Shown: positions 9,020 to 16,023 of the stretch, in pieces
How the letters are laid out: each line of letters starts with the position of its first letter
Numbering within the stretch: position 1 is the stretch's first letter
Assembly (NCBI RefSeq): GCF_900636745.1
Contig: NZ_LR134310.1
Span: 1,790,501 to 1,854,500, forward strand
Direction: 5' to 3'
From: Actinobacillus equuli
GTDB lineage: Bacteria; Pseudomonadota; Gammaproteobacteria; Enterobacterales; Pasteurellaceae
DNA: 64,000 nucleotides
The notes under the pieces: generated by a model
Database searches by the model: none
Told to the model about the DNA's origin: nothing
The model's input: only the letters and a program-made list of their open reading frames with translations
Program-made: the position numbers and the translations under genes

Positions 9020-10402
9020 ATGAAAACTCAAGCAAGTAAATTATTGGCATCTTTATGCCTTCTTTCATCTTTCTCGCCTGCGGTGTTAGCGGTATCAGCG
9101 CATGCATCTCAACCTGAGGTAGAAAAACTTAATAAGGATGTAGAAAACTTAAAACAGCAAATAGACTATGTAGGCTGGCTTGCTGATGATGCATCAACTG
9201 AAGCAAAAGCGCTCAAAGGTACAGTAAATAATGTAGAAAAAAAAGTACAAGATTTAAATAAAGAATTGGCAGAGGTTGAACAAATTGCTAAAGATGCACA
9301 GGATGATGCAAATGATGCTATAGGTAAAGCGATGGGGGCTGAGGAATTAGCTAAAAAAGCATTTGCTGCAGTATCAGATGCAACTGACCACTCTTCAGTA
9401 GCTGAGGAGTTTGCCCGAAAATCCGAAGAGATAGCAAAAACAGCAGAACTCAAAGCAAAAATTGCTGATAACAAAGCAGAGACAGCAAATCATAATGCTC
9501 AAACTGCTATTGATCTAGCAAGCAAGGCTAATGATAAAGCTACTCAAGCAGAACAAAAAGCAAAAATTGCTGATAACAAAGCAGAGACAGCAAATCATAA
9601 TGCTCAAACTGCTATTGATCTAGCAAGCAAGGCTAATGATAAAGCTACTCAAGCAGAACAAAAAGCAAATGATGCTGACAAAGCCGCTCAAAAAGCAATT
9701 GCTCTAGCAACATCGATGGATAAAAAAGTAATGGATACGGAAAAATTAGCTAAAGACATGAATGCTAAAGCAAGTAATATGGAAAAAATGACATTAGAGG
9801 CTCATGCTCTAGCAAAAGATGCTAATGTAAAATTAACAGATACTGAAAAATTAGCTCAAAATGCAGAGACTAAAGCAGAAAAAGCTGAAACAACAGCAAA
9901 AGATGCGGCAACCAAAGCGACAGAAGCAGTAACAGTAGCAAAAGGCATTGAAAGCAAAGCAGAGCAAGCACAGAAAGATGCTAAAGAAGCGAATACTAAA
10001 GCAACAGAAGCAGTAACAGTAGCAAAAGGGATTGAAAATAAAGCAGATCAAGCGCAAAACATTGCAAATGCTGCTAATCAACGTGTTGGTAAAGTTGAAA
10101 AAGATGTTGCAAAACTAGGCAACCGCGTGCAGAACTTAGAACAACGTATTGATTCAATGGAAAAACGTTATGATAGAGGGATTGCAACTGCTGGTGCAAT
10201 AGGGCTATTACCACAACCGCACGTTTCAGGTAAATCAATGTTTGCAGCCTCTGTAGCAAATTATCGTGCACAACAAGCAATTGCCGTAGGTTATTCGCGT
10301 TTAAGTAATAACGGTAAACATATTCTTAAACTTAGCGCATCATCAAATGTATCTGGTAAAAAAGATGTATTAGCAGGCGCGGCTTACGGTTACCAATTCT
10401 AA
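9020..10402 (+). CDS. Trimeric autotransporter adhesin (YadA-type anchor, coiled-coil stalk)
   Basis: 460 residues. Signal peptide about 1-24 or 1-29 (cleavage near AVLA or AHA). Residues about 35-375 are almost entirely Ala/Lys/Glu/Asp/Thr-rich heptads, a long coiled coil. Residues about 385-460 match the YadA membrane anchor (R-I-D-S-M-E-K-R, G-I-A-T-A-G-A-I-G-L-L-P-Q, G-K-S-M-F-A, S-A-S-S-N, terminal G-Y-Q-F with the C-terminal aromatic residue). It should trimerise in the outer membrane. No head domain is recognisable, so it is stalk-only or carries a very small head near residues 30-60. The stalk contains a perfect 35-residue tandem duplication and an imperfect 28-residue one. AAGGAG lies upstream. 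Transcribed alone, with a terminator after. Confidence 0.88.
   Translation: MKTQASKLLASLCLLSSFSPAVLAVSAHASQPEVEKLNKDVENLKQQIDYVGWLADDASTEAKALKGTVNNVEKKVQDLNKELAEVEQIAKDAQDDANDAIGKAMGAEELAKKAFAAVSDATDHSSVAEEFARKSEEIAKTAELKAKIADNKAETANHNAQTAIDLASKANDKATQAEQKAKIADNKAETANHNAQTAIDLASKANDKATQAEQKANDADKAAQKAIALATSMDKKVMDTEKLAKDMNAKASNMEKMTLEAHALAKDANVKLTDTEKLAQNAETKAEKAETTAKDAATKATEAVTVAKGIESKAEQAQKDAKEANTKATEAVTVAKGIENKADQAQNIANAANQRVGKVEKDVAKLGNRVQNLEQRIDSMEKRYDRGIATAGAIGLLPQPHVSGKSMFAASVANYRAQQAIAVGYSRLSNNGKHILKLSASSNVSGKKDVLAGAAYGYQF
9452..9661 (+). repeat. Perfect 105-bp direct tandem repeat (2 copies) in the adhesin stalk
   Basis: 9452-9556 and 9557-9661 are identical base for base. Each encodes 35 residues (five heptads) starting K-A-K-I-A-D-N-K. 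A third, diverged start of the unit follows at 9662 (K-A-N-D-A-D-K). Complete identity implies a recent duplication. Confidence 0.95.
9911..10060 (+). repeat. Imperfect 84-bp direct repeat in the adhesin stalk
   Basis: The unit encoding T-K-A-T-E-A-V-T-V-A-K-G-I-E starts at 9911 and again at 9995 with a few substitutions. The period is 28 residues (four heptads), in register with the coiled coil. The second copy is incomplete. Confidence 0.8.
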
Positions 10403-10414
10403 TTTGGGGAATAT

Positions 10415-10448
10415 AAAAAAGCGGATACATTGTATCCGCTTTTTTTTG
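10415..10448 (+). terminator. Intrinsic terminator after the adhesin gene
   Basis: Stem AAAGCGGATACA / TGTATCCGCTTT followed by at least eight T's. Confidence 0.9.
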
Positions 10449-10455
10449 CAAATTT

Positions 10456-10465
10456 GACCGCTTGT
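10456..10465 (-). repeat. DNA uptake signal sequence (Apl type)
   Basis: Perfect GACCGCTTGT (minus-strand ACAAGCGGTC) with the TTTGCAAATTT tail on its left, between the convergent adhesin and amidohydrolase genes. Confidence 0.9.
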
Positions 10466-10505
10466 TTGTACTCAATCAGTATAAAAATGAGTGAATAGCC
10501 GGAAA

Positions 10506-11492
10506 TTAGAGTAAACCCAATACTTTTCTACCGTTGATTGAGGCGATATTCGCCATTTCTTCTAAATTGGTAAAGCGACAGCCGGCAGAGAGTAAGCTAA
10601 GTTCTTGCCACATATCACCTTCGCATAACGGCACCATATAGTCACAGATGTTATCAGTACCGATTGCCACGGTAATGCCTTCCGGAATCAATTCGTCCGC
10701 CGGTGTAAGCGCATTGTGGAACGGCTGTAAATCTTCTTTACGACCGCTATCAATCCACGCCATTGGGCAGGCAATCACCATCATTTGTGAATCTCGCATT
10801 TTTTGGTATAGCATTTTGCGATATTCTTTCGGGTGTGCACCGATAGAAATACCGTGAATTGCCACCACTCGACCTTGCATGCCGTGTTCGATTGCTTTAT
10901 CGCATAATTGTTCGGTTTCTTTTTCTTTCGGCGTATTAAATTGGTCTACGTGTACGTGCAACATTTTGCCGAGCGATTTAGCTTTATCCATTAAAATATC
11001 CATTGCTTCCAAACCTTTGCCGAAATCCAATTCGTCACGGTATGGTAAGCCACCAATCATATCCACCATTTCAGAACCGATATCAAACCATTTTTTCGCA
11101 GTCGGCTCAATTACGCCTTTTAACGTTTGGTTGGCAAATTTTAAAGTAATATCGCTTTTATACACTTCACGTGCTTTGTGGGCGGCAATAATTGCACGAT
11201 CTTCACATACACCGTCAATATCCACAAAAGTACCGAATGCGGTAACCCCTTGTGAAATCATTAATTCGATTGCTTGTGAAAAACGGCGGTAGTAGTCATC
11301 AACTGTTGAGTTACGTTTTACTTCGTCAACTAAATCCCATTTTTGTTGGAGATTGGCATTTTGATAAATGGTAATTTTCTCCGGCGTCATCGTAAATGCG
11401 CGGTCTGCATGGGCATGGGCATTAACCCATCCCCCTTTTTTAATGATTTCATCACGAATATGGCTTTTGAGCGTACGAATTAATTGGCTCAT
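10506..11492 (-). CDS. Cytosine-deaminase-like amidohydrolase
   Basis: 328 residues with amidohydrolase TIM-barrel metal motifs: H26-A-H28 in VNAHAHAD, H179/H181 in LHVHVDQ, H213 in AIHGIS and D280 in AIGTDN. Motif order and spacing follow CodA (cytosine deaminase), but E. coli CodA has 427 residues and beta-sandwich parts on both sides of the barrel, which are mostly missing here. CodA has H-D-D in place of T-D-N around the last aspartate. Substrate is therefore uncertain: a purine, pyrimidine or other cyclic amidine/amide. The PurR-like operator upstream fits nucleobase metabolism. Ribosome-binding site AGAGAGGAAAAG. Its long leader carries two terminators that would have to be bypassed for expression. 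Confidence 0.75.
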   Translation of the reverse strand: MSQLIRTLKSHIRDEIIKKGGWVNAHAHADRAFTMTPEKITIYQNANLQQKWDLVDEVKRNSTVDDYYRRFSQAIELMISQGVTAFGTFVDIDGVCEDRAIIAAHKAREVYKSDITLKFANQTLKGVIEPTAKKWFDIGSEMVDMIGGLPYRDELDFGKGLEAMDILMDKAKSLGKMLHVHVDQFNTPKEKETEQLCDKAIEHGMQGRVVAIHGISIGAHPKEYRKMLYQKMRDSQMMVIACPMAWIDSGRKEDLQPFHNALTPADELIPEGITVAIGTDNICDYMVPLCEGDMWQELSLLSAGCRFTNLEEMANIASINGRKVLGLL

Positions 11493-11534
11493 GTTAATCT
11501 TTTCCTCTCTACTTATTTTTGCTGAATTTTAGGT

Positions 11535-11562
11535 AAAAAAAAGATCTCCGAATAAGAGATCT
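11535..11562 (-). terminator. Second leader terminator of the amidohydrolase gene
   Basis: Read on the minus strand: stem AGATCTC / GAGATCT, then eight T's, 43 bases upstream of the start codon at 11492. It lies in the 5' leader, so it acts as an attenuator if the promoter is further upstream. Confidence 0.7.
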
Positions 11563-11581
11563 ACAAATATATTGAAATGCC

Positions 11582-11620
11582 AAAAAAAGAGCCAAGCACC
11601 ATAATGAAATGATGTTTGGC
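11582..11620 (-). terminator. First leader terminator of the amidohydrolase gene, with possible antiterminator
   Basis: Read on the minus strand: GCCAAACATCAT / ATGGTGCTTGGC stem (one mismatch, one G-U pair), then TCTTTTTTT. Upstream GCTAAAT (11648-11654) is complementary to ATTTAGC (11619-11625), which overlaps the foot of this stem; the two pairings exclude each other. This is the arrangement expected of an attenuator or riboswitch expression platform. Confidence 0.65.
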
Positions 11621-11660
11621 TAAATGAGTGTTTAAGTATGTTGTAAAATTTAGCATATGA

Positions 11661-11710
11661 ATCTATCTAGTTCCTTTCTTGGCACTAGGGCTGTAGTATA
11701 TCTTCTAAAG
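11661..11710 (-). promoter_or_regulatory. Structured leader element, candidate aptamer
   Basis: On the minus strand GTTCCTTT pairs with AAAGGAAC around about 29 bases. The overlapping alternative stem CTAGT / ACTAG uses part of the same sequence. It matches no riboswitch class that I recognise (purine, preQ1, TPP, ZTP and guanidine types were considered). Confidence 0.35.
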
Positions 11711-11713
11711 GAA

Positions 11714-11735
11714 CAAAAAGCAAACGTTTGCTTTT
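11714..11735. promoter_or_regulatory. PurR-like operator (22-bp perfect palindrome)
   Basis: Core GCAAACGTTTGC inside AAGCAAACGTTTGCTT, very close to the E. coli PurR box (ACGCAAACGTTTTCGT type). It lies about 10 bases downstream of a minus-strand -10 (TATAAT, 11750-11745), so a repressor would cover the transcription start of the amidohydrolase leader. It may also affect the plus-strand thiB promoter. Confidence 0.6.
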
Positions 11736-11744
11736 TGAATTTGC

Positions 11745-11750
11745 ATTATA
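11745..11750 (-). promoter_or_regulatory. Candidate -10 element for the amidohydrolase leader
   Basis: Perfect TATAAT on the minus strand, just upstream of the PurR-like palindrome. No good -35 is seen at the normal distance. Confidence 0.4.
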
Positions 11751-11777
11751 TTTATACATACCTTACAATTCGCTCGT

Positions 11778-11855
11778 TCTCATTGGGGTGCTTTACAAGG
11801 CTGAGAAATTACCCATAGAACCTGATCTGATTAGTATCAGCGTAGGGATTTGAGA
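11778..11855 (+). promoter_or_regulatory. TPP (thiamine pyrophosphate) riboswitch
   Basis: Has the THI-box signatures in order: GGGGTGC, GGCTGAGA, ACCC, GAACCTGATCTG, CAGCGTAGGGA. The closing stem is TCTCA (11778-11782) with TGAGA (11851-11855). It lies 81 bases upstream of thiB. High TPP is expected to switch thiB off. Confidence 0.93.
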
Positions 11856-11936
11856 CGTTTGCTATGCTTACCATATATTAAGGTAGCTAGTTTTACTCAA
11901 ATCCTTCTAGCTTATTTTTAGAAGGAATATACGACA

Positions 11937-12896
11937 ATGAAAAAACTTTTGGCATTATCGGCTTGCTGTTTTGCGGCACAGGCTGTAGCGCAAACACCTG
12001 TCTTGACGGTTTACACTTATGATTCTTTCACTTCAAAGTGGGGACCAGCGCCAAAACTTGAAGAATTATTTGAAAAACAATGTCAATGTGACGTGAGATT
12101 TTTGCCCTTTGAAGACGGTATTACGATGTTTAATCGAATTCGTTTAGAGGGTAAAAAAACCAAGGCGGACGTGATGCTAGGCATTGATAATTTTACGATG
12201 GAAGAAGCGCAAAAATCGGGATTCTTCACCGAGCACGAATTAACCGTTGCGGATTTTCCTTGGCAAAATAAAGTATTCTTTCCATATGATTACAGCGAAT
12301 ATGCTTTTATCTATAACAAGGAGAAATTAGCGCAGCCGCCGAAATCATTAAAAGAATTAGTTGAACGCCAAGATTTAAAAGTGATTTATCAAGACCCTCG
12401 TACCAGTACGGTTGGTCGAGGTTTATTATTTTGGGTAAACAGCGTGTACGCTGATAAAGCGGAAGAAGCTTGGAAAACTTTAGCTAAACATACGGTAACT
12501 GTTGGTAAAGGCTGGTCTGAAACTTATGGTGCCTTTTTAAAAGGCGAGTCTGATTTGGTACTAAGTTATGCGACTTCACCGCTTTATCATCAATGGCATG
12601 AAAAAACTGACAAGTATGTCGCTGCGCAATTTGAAGAAGGCCATTTGGTTCAAACGGAAGTTGCTGCGATTACCAAAGTGAGTAAGCAAAAAGCATTAGC
12701 CAAACAATTTTTGCAATTTTTACATCAAGCTCAAGCGCAAAATGTGATTTCTTATCATAATGTGATGAAACCGGTGATAAGTACAGAAGCAGATCCCGCA
12801 TTTAAAGCGTTACCTGAATATAAACAACTAGCTTTTATACAGCCGTCTCCTGAGACAGTGAGACAATGGATCGCAAGCTGGCAACAGAGCTGGTAA
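11937..12896 (+). CDS. thiB: Thiamine ABC transporter, periplasmic binding protein
   Basis: 319 residues. Signal peptide MKKLLALSACCFAAQAVAQ; mature N terminus V-Y-T-Y-D-S-F-T-S-K-W-G-P matches ThiB/TbpA, as does the Cys-x-Cys (EKQCQCDVRF) present in ThiB. It binds thiamine, TMP or TPP in the periplasm and hands it to the ThiP/ThiQ permease. The TPP riboswitch directly upstream confirms the pathway. Unusually, a terminator follows at once and no thiP or thiQ is present, so the gene is monocistronic and the permease must be encoded elsewhere. A GAAGGA ribosome-binding site precedes the start. Confidence 0.94.
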   Translation: MKKLLALSACCFAAQAVAQTPVLTVYTYDSFTSKWGPAPKLEELFEKQCQCDVRFLPFEDGITMFNRIRLEGKKTKADVMLGIDNFTMEEAQKSGFFTEHELTVADFPWQNKVFFPYDYSEYAFIYNKEKLAQPPKSLKELVERQDLKVIYQDPRTSTVGRGLLFWVNSVYADKAEEAWKTLAKHTVTVGKGWSETYGAFLKGESDLVLSYATSPLYHQWHEKTDKYVAAQFEEGHLVQTEVAAITKVSKQKALAKQFLQFLHQAQAQNVISYHNVMKPVISTEADPAFKALPEYKQLAFIQPSPETVRQWIASWQQSW

Positions 12897-12908
12897 TTGA
12901 AATAATTA

Positions 12909-12948
12909 GGTTATTTTAACGGCTAATGGAATCTTTAGCCGTTTTTAT
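12909..12948 (+). terminator. Intrinsic terminator after thiB
   Basis: Stem AACGGCTAA / TTAGCCGTT followed by T's. Confidence 0.85.
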
Positions 12949-13106
12949 TGTCTGCTAAGCGGTAAAAATTACAAAAATTTTTGCAAAATCTGATTGCCAA
13001 AAGGGATTACATTTGTTATTTATACGCCCTTTTGAATTATCCCCTAAAATTTTTTATATCAATTTATTCTAAACAGGGGCAACACTATCCAACAAGGAGT
13101 GAAATT

Positions 13107-13556
13107 ATGGCTCAAGTGGCAGGTACCACTTCATTAGGTTTATTAGCTCTAGCAGGCGTTACACCTTACCAACCTAAAAAAGACGAAGAATACATGAGCG
13201 ATGCGCAAAAAGAGCATTTTCGTAAAATTCTTCGTGCGTGGCATGTTCAAATTATGGAAGAAGCTGAGCGCACCAAAAGCCAAATGCAAGAAGAAGTTGC
13301 AAATTTTGCCGATCCAGCAGACCGCGCAACACAGGAAGAAGAATTCAGTCTTGAATTAAGAAATCGTGACCGTGAGCGTAAATTGCTTAAAAAAATTGAG
13401 CAAACGCTAAATAGCATTGCCGAAGATGAATACGGCTATTGCGAAACTTGTGGGGTAGAAATTGGTCTACGTCGTTTAGAAGCTCGCCCGACGGCAGATA
13501 TGTGTATTGACTGTAAAACGCTTGCAGAAATCCGTGAAAAGCAAATGGGCTTATAA
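13107..13556 (+). CDS. dksA: RNA polymerase-binding transcription factor DksA
   Basis: 149 residues (E. coli 151). Binds the secondary channel of RNA polymerase and, with ppGpp, resets transcription of rRNA and amino acid genes. The coiled-coil tip has the key residues D69-P-A-D72-R-A74; the zinc finger has C112, C115, C133 and C136. The start at 13107 is chosen because AAGGAG lies eight bases upstream and MAQVAGTTSLGLLALAGVTPY is the family N terminus; the open frame extends back to 12981 without support. pcnB and folK follow. In E. coli gluQ lies between dksA and pcnB and is absent here. Confidence 0.97.
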   Translation: MAQVAGTTSLGLLALAGVTPYQPKKDEEYMSDAQKEHFRKILRAWHVQIMEEAERTKSQMQEEVANFADPADRATQEEEFSLELRNRDRERKLLKKIEQTLNSIAEDEYGYCETCGVEIGLRRLEARPTADMCIDCKTLAEIREKQMGL

Positions 13557-13585
13557 GCTTAATTAGAAATGGATAATTGAAATTG

Positions 13586-13618
13586 ATAATGGACAATCTC
13601 ATATTGTCCATTATTTTT
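13586..13618 (+). terminator. Intrinsic terminator after dksA
   Basis: Stem AATGGACAAT / ATTGTCCATT then T-rich sequence, 30 bases after the dksA stop. Confidence 0.8.
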
Positions 13619-13656
13619 ATTATGATTTAATTATCTATTATCGATTGTTAATTTCA

Positions 13657-13669
13657 GAGGTGTATTATT
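13657..13669 (+). promoter_or_regulatory. Ribosome-binding site and AUU start of pcnB
   Basis: GAGGTG followed at normal spacing by ATT (13667-13669) in frame with pcnB; there is no ATG, GTG or TTG at this distance. AUU starts are rare and subject to IF3 discrimination. Confidence 0.6.
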
Positions 13670-15220
13670 TTTAACTATATCAAATCGTTGTTTACTCGTC
13701 GAAAAAACGTTAAAAAGCAACCGCTTGTAGAGTTTGAATCGGAAGGACGTAAGCAAGGCAAGAACGCTAAAGCAGCAGAATCACGTACTAAACGCTCTGC
13801 TTCGAAAGCGATTGAAAACAAAACGCACTCGTCTAAAAAAGCCAAGAAGGCAAATAATACAAATATGCCTTCTTATCTGTTACACAAAAAATTTACAGTA
13901 AATGCCGGCCATTATGATATTACGCCGAAAGACTTTCCGAAAAATGCGCTAGCTATCGTTGAAAAATTACAGCGTGCCGGTTTTGAAGCCTACGTGGTCG
14001 GTGGTTGTATTCGAGATTTATTGTTGGGACATAAACCAAAAGATTTTGACGTTGCAACTAATGCAAAGCCAGAAGAAATTCAAAAAATCTTTGGTCGTCA
14101 ATGTCGTTTAATCGGGCGCCGTTTCCGTTTGGCACATATTGTATTCGGGCGTGATATTTATGAAGTGGCGACTTTCCGAGCGGATCATAGCAATCATAGC
14201 AGCGATAAAATCTCAAAAGTCAGCGAAGAAGGTATGCTGTTACGTGACAATGTGTACGGCACGCTACGTGAAGACGCACAGCGTCGCGATTTCACGGTTA
14301 ACTCGCTCTATTACGATCCGAAACATAACCTGATTTTTGATTTCTTTGACGGTATTGCGGATCTGAAAGCCGGTAAATTACGTTTAATCGGTGATCCGGT
14401 TGTGCGCTATCAAGAAGATCCTGTGCGTATGTTACGTGCGGTTCGCTTTATGGCGAAATTGGATATGTTCTTGGATAAACCGACCGATGCGCCGATTCGT
14501 GAATTAGCCCATTTATTGAAGAATATCCCGGCGGCACGTTTATTTGATGAGTCATTGAAATTATTGCAATCAGGGCAAGGCTTTAAAACTTATCAATTAA
14601 TGCGTCAATATGGGCTATTTGAGCAGTTATTCCCAGTACTTGTGCCGTTTTTTACCGAACGTAATGATTCGAATGCGGAGCGAATGTTAAGTAAAGCACT
14701 TAATTCAACCGATGATCGTATTCGTGATAATTTACGTGTGAATCCAGCATTTTTATTTGCAGCCCTTCTTTGGTATCCATTACGTGAGAAAATGGAAGTG
14801 CTGAAAAATGAAGGTGGCTTAAATAGTCATGATGCGATGATGCTGGCGGCTAATGATATATTAGCCGAAAGCTGTAAAGCAATTGCATTACATCGCCGTC
14901 ATACATCTGTGATTCGTGATATTTGGGCGTTACAATTCCAGATGACTAAGCGTTCGGGCAAACGTCCGCAGCAGACGCTAGAACACGTAAAATTCCGTGC
15001 GGGTTTTGATTTATTAGTGATGCGTGCTGAGATTGAAGGCGGTGATTTAGTTGAGCTTTCAGCGTGGTGGCATGAATACCAATTTAGCAATGACGCACAA
15101 CGTGCGGAAATGCTTAAAGCGGTCAGAAATTTGCCGAATTTTGCAGGCGAAGAAAAGAAAAAACGCCGTCGTAAGACATTTAGAAAGAAAAAGCCGGCGA
15201 AGAAAGCCACGGCTGAATAA
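13667..15220 (+). CDS. pcnB: Poly(A) polymerase I, probable AUU start codon
   Basis: 517 residues from ATT 13667. Adds poly(A) tails to RNA 3' ends and so promotes decay. The nucleotidyltransferase core is clear: AYVVGGCIRDLLLGHKPKDFDVATNA (G-G and catalytic D-x-D), then RRFRLAHIVFG and RRDFTVNSLYYD, and a very basic C terminus (K-K-K-R-R-R-K). No ATG or GTG exists at a suitable place. The first recognised alternative start is TTG 13688, with no ribosome-binding site. GAGG (13657-13660) is six bases from ATT 13667, giving M-F-N-Y-I-K-S-L-F-T-R-R; the start M-F is shared with E. coli PcnB, which is known to begin at AUU and be translated poorly. Confidence 0.93.
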   Translation: MFNYIKSLFTRRKNVKKQPLVEFESEGRKQGKNAKAAESRTKRSASKAIENKTHSSKKAKKANNTNMPSYLLHKKFTVNAGHYDITPKDFPKNALAIVEKLQRAGFEAYVVGGCIRDLLLGHKPKDFDVATNAKPEEIQKIFGRQCRLIGRRFRLAHIVFGRDIYEVATFRADHSNHSSDKISKVSEEGMLLRDNVYGTLREDAQRRDFTVNSLYYDPKHNLIFDFFDGIADLKAGKLRLIGDPVVRYQEDPVRMLRAVRFMAKLDMFLDKPTDAPIRELAHLLKNIPAARLFDESLKLLQSGQGFKTYQLMRQYGLFEQLFPVLVPFFTERNDSNAERMLSKALNSTDDRIRDNLRVNPAFLFAALLWYPLREKMEVLKNEGGLNSHDAMMLAANDILAESCKAIALHRRHTSVIRDIWALQFQMTKRSGKRPQQTLEHVKFRAGFDLLVMRAEIEGGDLVELSAWWHEYQFSNDAQRAEMLKAVRNLPNFAGEEKKKRRRKTFRKKKPAKKATAE

Positions 15221-15286
15221 ATTGAAGTATGGCGCAAGTGAGAACTTGTGCCTTTTCTTTTAGCTAGATTGACAGAAACGGACATT

Positions 15287-15760
15287 ATGATGAAAACGGT
15301 TTATATCGCTTTAGGTTCCAATTTAGATAATCCGCTTGCGCAAGTTAAACAAGCGGTCGAATCTTTAAAAACATTTGCAATTAATTTTGAAATTAGTCCA
15401 TTCTACGGCAGTAAGCCGGTCGGGCCGCAAGATCAACCGGATTATGTAAATGCGGTGGCAAAATTTGAGACGGATTTAACCGCATTAGCATTGCTTGATA
15501 AACTACAAAGTATTGAAAATGCTCAAGGGCGAGTACGAATTCGCCGCTGGGGCGAACGTACGTTGGATTTGGATATTATCTTATACGGCGATGAACAGAT
15601 TCAAAACGAACGTTTAACCGTACCGCATATCGAAATGAAAAATCGAGAATTTGTAATTGTACCGATGTATGATCTTAACCCTGATTTGGTACTACCAAGC
15701 GGTGAAAAATTAGCGGAAATTTACCAACAATTTAAACATCATCAAATGGTGACGTTCTAA
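15287..15760 (+). CDS. folK: 2-amino-4-hydroxy-6-hydroxymethyldihydropteridine pyrophosphokinase
   Basis: 157 residues. Transfers pyrophosphate from ATP to 6-hydroxymethyl-dihydropterin in folate synthesis. The N-terminal YIALGSNLDNP and the HPPK signature RWGERTLDLDIILYG (about residues 82-96, with the Mg-binding D-x-D) are intact. The start is one of two adjacent ATG codons (15287 or 15290); the longer open frame from 15248 adds residues outside the family. It lies 66 bases after pcnB, as in E. coli. One uptake signal (15349-15358) lies inside the gene. A bidirectional terminator follows. Confidence 0.95.
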   Translation: MMKTVYIALGSNLDNPLAQVKQAVESLKTFAINFEISPFYGSKPVGPQDQPDYVNAVAKFETDLTALALLDKLQSIENAQGRVRIRRWGERTLDLDIILYGDEQIQNERLTVPHIEMKNREFVIVPMYDLNPDLVLPSGEKLAEIYQQFKHHQMVTF

Positions 15761-15763
15761 TTA

Positions 15764-15796
15764 TAAATGCACGGAATGTTCCGTGCATTTTTTTAT
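15764..15796. terminator. Bidirectional terminator between folK and ynbE
   Basis: Stem AAATGCACGGA / TCCGTGCATTT with a 4-base loop, T's on the plus side and A's on the other; the genes are convergent. Confidence 0.88.
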
Positions 15797-15801
15797 GGGA
15801 G

Positions 15802-16023
15802 CTATTCTGCCGGTGTTGCTACCACCGCTTCTGATTTAGCCGCTTTGTTATCTGAGGTTTGCAATACGGCACGAGACTTTTCATCAAATTTCACATCAAT
15901 ACGGTGATCAACCACCACATTCATATTAATCGTGATCCCTTCCGCCGGCGTTTCAAGCTGTACTTTTGGCGTACAAGCGGTCAAATTTAGGCAAAAAATT
16001 GCAAAAAGTAGGCTTTTTCTCAT
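15802..16023 (-). CDS. ynbE: YnbE-family outer-membrane lipoprotein
   Basis: 73 residues. Lipobox LTAC with Cys17, then the family-typical P-A-E-G-I-T-I-N-M-N-V-V-V-D-H stretch (E. coli YnbE: PITINMNVKIEH). YnbE partners YdbH in E. coli, forming with it a bridge that moves phospholipid between the two membranes. The ATG overlaps the ydbH stop by four bases, so the two are co-translated. The extra C-terminal tail (residues 50-73) is longer than in E. coli (61 residues). One uptake signal (15973-15982) lies within the signal-peptide coding region. Confidence 0.85.
   Translation of the reverse strand: MRKSLLFAIFCLNLTACTPKVQLETPAEGITINMNVVVDHRIDVKFDEKSRAVLQTSDNKAAKSEAVVATPAE

Noticed and set aside
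9452-9661. CRISPR array
   Set aside because: Two identical 105-bp units in frame within a coiled-coil gene, no spacers and no cas genes.
9851-10081. Antisense ORF (Cys/Phe-rich) inside the adhesin
   Set aside because: Mirror effect of the Ala/Lys/Glu repeat codons on the opposite strand.
11661-11710. Known riboswitch class (preQ1, purine, guanidine, ZTP) in the amidohydrolase leader
   Set aside because: The conserved core bases of these classes are not present; only the general terminator/antiterminator layout is.
12981-13106. 42-residue N-terminal extension of DksA
   Set aside because: The AAGGAG site and conserved N terminus put the start at 13107.
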